Shown one piece after another: positions 60,497 through 64,000 of a DNA stretch of 64,000 nucleotides. Within the stretch, counting starts at the first letter, position 1; every line of letters begins with the position of its first letter. The translations under genes and the position numbers were made by a program. The stretch comes from Arthrobacter rhizophilus (GTDB lineage Bacteria > Actinomycetota > Actinomycetes > Actinomycetales > Micrococcaceae). The stretch is taken from assembly GCF_026241105.1 (NCBI RefSeq), contig NZ_JAPFFT010000016.1, positions 1 to 64,000 on the forward strand, in the 5' to 3' direction. The notes under the pieces are model-generated. The model had not been told where the DNA came from and ran no database searches. It saw nothing but the letters and a program-made list of their open reading frames with translations.

Positions 60497-62218
60497 TTAT
60501 GTCCGGGTGGGTCTGAAGTAGTGGTTGCGTCGGGGTGTTTGGCGGGGATCGATGTGGGGTGGGGGTTTGAACCATGCCACGCCGGAGTCCATGGTGATGG
60601 TCCATTGTTCTTTGTGGATGACGTGGTGGTGGTGGCTGCAGGCCAGGATGCCGTTGTCGGTTCCGGTGGTGCCGCCGTGGGACCAGTAGGTGATGTGGTG
60701 GGCTTCGCACCAGGGTGCGGGGATGGTGCAGTCGGGGAAGGCGCAGCCTTGGTCGCGGGCGGTGATGGCTTTGCGGATGTGGGGCGGGAACACCCTGGTG
60801 GTGCGGCCGATGTCCAGGACGCGGCTGTCGCTGCCGAGCAGGACGGGGATGATGTCCGCGTCGCAGGCGATCTTGCGGATGACCGAGGGGTGGATCGGGC
60901 CCTGGAATGTGGACGCGCCGGTGCTCAGGCGAGGATTTGCGGTGGTGGTTTGGTGTTCGACGCGCTCGAGCAGCTCGCGGTGGTCGATGGTGACCATCAC
61001 CTGCGGCCGGAGACCGCCGTTCGACGGCAGCTCGCCGGTGGACAGGGCCACCGCGCAGGCCCCGACGAGCCCGTCAAGCAGTTTCTGCGCCCGGGAGCGG
61101 CGATCCAGCGGCGGGGGAGCAGTGCCGTCGTGCTCCGGGAACCCTGCGGTGCCGCCGGTGGTGTTCTTGCCGGTGGTGCCGCCTGGATCCGTATCCTGTG
61201 CTTCGTCGGTGTCGTGGCGCAGGCGCGGGTTGGTGGCGGTGTTCATGACGGTGGCGAGGGTTTCAAATTGTTCCGCGGTGGCGAAGATTTCCAGGTAATG
61301 CAGGCCGCGGCGGGGTTTGCGGATGAACGCGCCTTGGCGGTGTCGGAGTTCTTCCTCGCTGGGTTCGGATCCGTCCTGGTCGATGGCATCAACCCAGCGC
61401 TTGGCCATCCGGGACACGAAATCGGGATCGCTCTGCACCGCGGTGTTGGTCAGTGCTTGCTCCATCTGCAGGGCGGTTTCGGTATCGGCGATGTGTCGTA
61501 CCTGATCCAGGGCCACGCTGATCACGGTGGCTGAACGGGAGGGCACGGTTGCCGAGGAGAGGGCCGCGGCGAGGACCTGGTGCCGTGCGGGTATTTCCTG
61601 CCCGGCGATCCCTGCCTGCGGGAGCACGACGGAGGCCAGTGCGAGCCGGCGCCGGGCCTCGCCGATGCCGATCCGCAGCCTGGCGCGCAGGAATTCGGCC
61701 GCGTTGCGGTAACCGTCGTCGACCGTGGCGGCTGCTCCGGTGAGGCTGGCGGCAGAAGCCGGCACCGGGACGTCCGGGATTGCCGTGTCTGCTGCGGCGG
61801 CCGTGGACTCGGTCCAGCCGGTCCTCCACCCCGACGCCGGGGATGGCTGCCGTGCCGCCTGGGCTTCGCGCCGGGTCCGCTCCACGGCCCCGGCCGCGAC
61901 GATCTGCAAAAACTCCACCGTCCGCGAGATCTCCTCGACCCTGCCGGCGAACTCAGCGGCCTCAGCGAAACCGAACAACCGGGAGTCGGAGAGCGCGGTT
62001 GAGCGCAGCGCATCCATCGCCGCCACTGCCTGATCAAGGTCATTTGCGGGCGACGGCACGGATTCAGGCCTGGTACCGGGGCGGACCTCCAGCCGGTTGA
62101 TGTCGGCATGCCGGGAGGAAGCAGCAGGCTTCAGGCGGCGGGAAAGACGTCCCAAGGGCGCAACTCCGACGTCAGCCGGGGCTGCCCGACGTGCCACGAG
62201 TTGACCGATGCCTTCCAT
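60497..62218 (-). CDS. DUF222 protein with C-terminal HNH endonuclease
   Basis: The N-terminal helical DUF222 region (about 50-370) is followed by an HNH nuclease near 475-530 (GCAFPDCTIP, CEAHHITYWSHGG, LACSHHHHVIHK). Actinobacteria carry many paralogues (13E12-type); they may behave as selfish nucleases or defence proteins, but activity is rarely shown. Zinc Cys residues and both catalytic His are intact. ATG at 62218. Confidence 0.9.
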   Translation of the reverse strand: MEGIGQLVARRAAPADVGVAPLGRLSRRLKPAASSRHADINRLEVRPGTRPESVPSPANDLDQAVAAMDALRSTALSDSRLFGFAEAAEFAGRVEEISRTVEFLQIVAAGAVERTRREAQAARQPSPASGWRTGWTESTAAAADTAIPDVPVPASAASLTGAAATVDDGYRNAAEFLRARLRIGIGEARRRLALASVVLPQAGIAGQEIPARHQVLAAALSSATVPSRSATVISVALDQVRHIADTETALQMEQALTNTAVQSDPDFVSRMAKRWVDAIDQDGSEPSEEELRHRQGAFIRKPRRGLHYLEIFATAEQFETLATVMNTATNPRLRHDTDEAQDTDPGGTTGKNTTGGTAGFPEHDGTAPPPLDRRSRAQKLLDGLVGACAVALSTGELPSNGGLRPQVMVTIDHRELLERVEHQTTTANPRLSTGASTFQGPIHPSVIRKIACDADIIPVLLGSDSRVLDIGRTTRVFPPHIRKAITARDQGCAFPDCTIPAPWCEAHHITYWSHGGTTGTDNGILACSHHHHVIHKEQWTITMDSGVAWFKPPPHIDPRQTPRRNHYFRPTRT

Positions 62219-62311
62219 GAATAAACCCTGTCACGGGGGTCTGACATTTAAGGCCCCCGCGCTTCCAATCGGCGTCGCGAAGAGCGAAACAAGGAAAACC
62301 GGTCTCAAATA

Positions 62312-62632
62312 TTAGGTGTTGAGTTCCCAATGAACCCGGATCGCCTCGGCGATCGGGCCGGTGATGTCGATCTGGAAGGCTACGGGGGCGGTCCCTGTTT
62401 CTTCAATAACGGTGTCGTGGTAAGCGCGGCCGCATGACGGACACAACGTGTAGAGGTCCTCATCGTCGGGCCACGGAGCCAGCCCGGCGGGGACCGGCTC
62501 GTTTGCTCCGCTGTACACCGGGACGCCTTGTGAGTTGGCCTGAATCAATCCCTCTTTGCTGACGGTGTTTCCGCAGAGGCAAGTGATCGTCGTGACATCG
62601 TGACCGATGACATCAGCGAATTCAATGTCCAT
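62312..62632 (-). CDS. Hypothetical zinc-ribbon-like protein (106 aa)
   Basis: Two Cys pairs, ITCLCGN and TLCPSCG, separated by about 50 residues probably bind one zinc. A C-terminal strand (VAFQIDITGPIAEAI) follows. The function is unknown. There is no strong ribosome site. It is convergent with nothing and lies between the HNH gene and the P-loop kinase gene. Confidence 0.6.
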   Translation of the reverse strand: MDIEFADVIGHDVTTITCLCGNTVSKEGLIQANSQGVPVYSGANEPVPAGLAPWPDDEDLYTLCPSCGRAYHDTVIEETGTAPVAFQIDITGPIAEAIRVHWELNT

Positions 62633-62765
62633 TTGAGCTCCCCGGAGTCGGAAGAGACGTTCTGCTTGTAGCTTATGCCTGCGGATCGCCTCCCGTCGCT
62701 GCCATTTTGGCCACCTTGAATACGGGGACGGTGGGTGAGTCCGGCCTTCCGCCTAGACTCCTTGG

Positions 62766-63293
62766 ATGGCTATGGATCTTGAGAGTGTATTCCTCAACGG
62801 CACGGTTGGTGCCGGCAAGACGACCACGGGAGAAGCCCTGCACTGGCTCCTCGCCGACGACGGAATCAGCAACGCAGTGATCGACCTCGATGAGTTGCGG
62901 CGGAGCTGGCCTGCGCCTTCAACGGACCGGTTCAACCACGAGCTTGAGCTCAGGAACCTTCAAGCTGTCGCGGGAAACTATCGTGACGTCGGCGTACGGA
63001 GATTCATTCTGGCAGGAGTGCTTGAGCAATCCACTGAGGTGGACCGCTACCGTGCAGCCCTCGGTGGAGGGAAACTCACGGTGATCCGGCTGGAGGCATC
63101 GATGGAGACTATCCACGAGCGGCTCAGGAACCGACACGAAGCGAAGAGCCCGGAGCTGGCCTGGCACCTGCACCGGAGCGTGGAGCTCGATGAAATCCTG
63201 ACCGGCACTCGACTCGAAACACATGTGGTGGCTACGGGACCACGAAGCCCAAACCAGGTTGCCCAGGCAGTTCGGGCTCTGATTGGGTGGTAG
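62766..63293 (+). CDS. P-loop kinase-like NTPase
   Basis: A small (175 aa) AAA_33/APS-kinase-like protein with Walker A NGTVGAGKTT, a DxDELR segment (VIDLDELRRSW) in the Walker B/substrate position and a lid Arg pair (HERLRNRHEAKS). It should phosphorylate a small molecule or act in resistance; no substrate can be named. A second ATG 6 nt downstream is an equal start. Confidence 0.78.
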   Translation: MAMDLESVFLNGTVGAGKTTTGEALHWLLADDGISNAVIDLDELRRSWPAPSTDRFNHELELRNLQAVAGNYRDVGVRRFILAGVLEQSTEVDRYRAALGGGKLTVIRLEASMETIHERLRNRHEAKSPELAWHLHRSVELDEILTGTRLETHVVATGPRSPNQVAQAVRALIGW

Positions 63294-63360
63294 GAGTAGT
63301 CAAGCCCGGCGGGCCCATGAAGCCATGGAGCCCACCGACAACGCACAGTGAAAGGATGCG

Positions 63361-63870
63361 ATGAAATCCAACGAACTGCTGCTGGATGCCTTCGGCCGGA
63401 TCCGTGACATCGTTGCTGCCACTCTCGAGGAGGTCGACGGCGAGTCTTTGGTCCGTCGGCCCGCCAGCACCGGAAACTCGATTGCGTGGTTGATCTGGCA
63501 CCTCAGCAGGGTGGAGGACGTCCAAGTCGCTGCCGCGGCCGGCCTGGAACAGGTCTGGACCTCGCAGGGGTTTGCTGGTCGCTTCAACCTGCCGTTGCCT
63601 GAACGCGACACCGGCTACGGCCATTCGAGCGATAAAGTCGACGCGGTTCAGGCCCCGCCGGAGCTGTTGCTCGAATATTACGACGCCGTTCATCGGCAGA
63701 CGCTAGCGTTCCTGAAAACTCTCGGCGACGACGACCTTGATCGCATCGTCGACACCCGCTGGGACCCGCCCGTCACTCTTGGCGTGCGGCTGGTCAGCAC
63801 GATCGCCGATTGCCTTCAGCACGCGGGGCAGGCGGCGTACGCCAAGGGACTGAAGTCCCCGGACGGTTAG
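63361..63870 (+). CDS. DinB/DUF664 family protein
   Basis: The four-helix DinB fold is indicated by LLLDAFGRIRDIVAATLE, SIAWLIWHLSRVEDVQ (metal His) and a C-terminal IADCLQHAGQAAYAKG (second His pair). Members are metal-dependent and often use mycothiol as a cofactor. The substrate is unknown. ATG 63361 follows AAAGGATG. Confidence 0.82.
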   Translation: MKSNELLLDAFGRIRDIVAATLEEVDGESLVRRPASTGNSIAWLIWHLSRVEDVQVAAAAGLEQVWTSQGFAGRFNLPLPERDTGYGHSSDKVDAVQAPPELLLEYYDAVHRQTLAFLKTLGDDDLDRIVDTRWDPPVTLGVRLVSTIADCLQHAGQAAYAKGLKSPDG

Positions 63871-64000
63871 GGCCGGTCGGGTTCCTCGCCGTTCGCGGGC
63901 GCCTCGCCGTTCGCTACCGCCTCGATCCAGTCGACCGCCTCGTCCGGGAAATAAAACCCCGGGGGCTCGTTCTGACCAGTCCACCATGCGTCGGAAGTGG
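63867..64000 (-). CDS. Partial gene, C-terminal end of a minus-strand protein
   Basis: Reading left from the window edge, one minus-strand frame is open to TAA at 63869-63867 and encodes WWTGQNEPPGFYFPDEAVDW followed by an acidic, Pro-rich end. The composition is protein-like and the stop overlaps the DinB stop tail to tail by 4 nt. The family cannot be judged from the fragment. Confidence 0.55.
   Translation of the reverse strand, partial: TSDAWWTGQNEPPGFYFPDEAVDWIEAVANGEAPANGEEPDRP

Noticed and set aside
1..64000. tRNA, rRNA, insertion sequences, attachment sites, prophage
   Set aside because: I saw no cloverleaf-like sequence, transposase, integrase or structural phage gene in the window. 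A tRNAscan/ISfinder run would settle it.

Overview
The window is high-GC DNA from an actinobacterium, most likely a soil Micrococcaceae member (Arthrobacter/Paenarthrobacter type). I base this on base composition, GTG/TTG starts, long antisense shadow ORFs, 4-nt stop/start overlaps inside operons, DUF222/HNH and MSMEG_6728-type proteins, and gene neighbourhoods I recognise. It looks chromosomal. No rRNA, tRNA, CRISPR array, insertion sequence or prophage was found.

Layout. 0.2-3.2 kb: secreted matrixin-like protease, ferritin-like/VIT iron transporter, two small proteins. 3.4-12.4 kb: nitrogen and guanidino metabolism: a sodium:solute symporter that appears internally shortened, a divergent XRE-cupin regulator, amtB-glnK behind GlnR-like boxes, a large APC permease, and a ureohydrolase overlapping a thiamine-diphosphate enzyme. 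12.6-19.7 kb: MarR regulator with a 14-TM drug exporter, a heterodimeric ABC exporter and a thioesterase. 19.7-27 kb: cutC, a DUF5107 protein, and a small defence/repair patch (McrB with an EVE-like reader, McrC with an altered active-site motif, Vsr). 27.1-32.7 kb: a six-gene biotin operon read on the minus strand, bioB-bsaP-bioA-bioF-bioD-P450, in which every junction overlaps by 4 nt. 33.1-36 kb: DUF6318 lipoprotein, a secreted partner, an ene-reductase.

36.2-44.6 kb is the most distinctive block. A GntR regulator and a plus-strand operon share the palindrome TCCTATAGGA. The operon encodes a TIM-barrel isomerase, a dihydroxyacetone-kinase-type kinase, an RpiB-type isomerase, a 3-hydroxyacyl-CoA-dehydrogenase-fold oxidoreductase, an SDR, a 30-residue membrane microprotein, an ACS-family permease and a TPI-like isomerase. 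The kinase/RpiB/TPI trio matches the erythrulose-phosphate steps known from mycobacterial tetritol catabolism; the oxidoreductases and permease suggest an acidic C4/C5 substrate whose identity is unknown.

44.6-64 kb: a fused RecB-like nuclease/helicase, a YtrA-type regulator with a DUF1648 membrane protein, a yeast-FCY1-like cytosine deaminase, a CBS protein, Tex, an S53 peptidase, an MSMEG_6728-family protein, an AAH1-like adenine deaminase, an unusual winged-helix/X25 fusion, GNAT, ArsR-SRPBCC fusion, DUF222-HNH, a P-loop kinase and a DinB protein.

Three related palindromes (12.46, 20.45 and 44.59 kb) sit just after genes and keep their pairing although the sequence differs, which suggests a dispersed structural repeat family.
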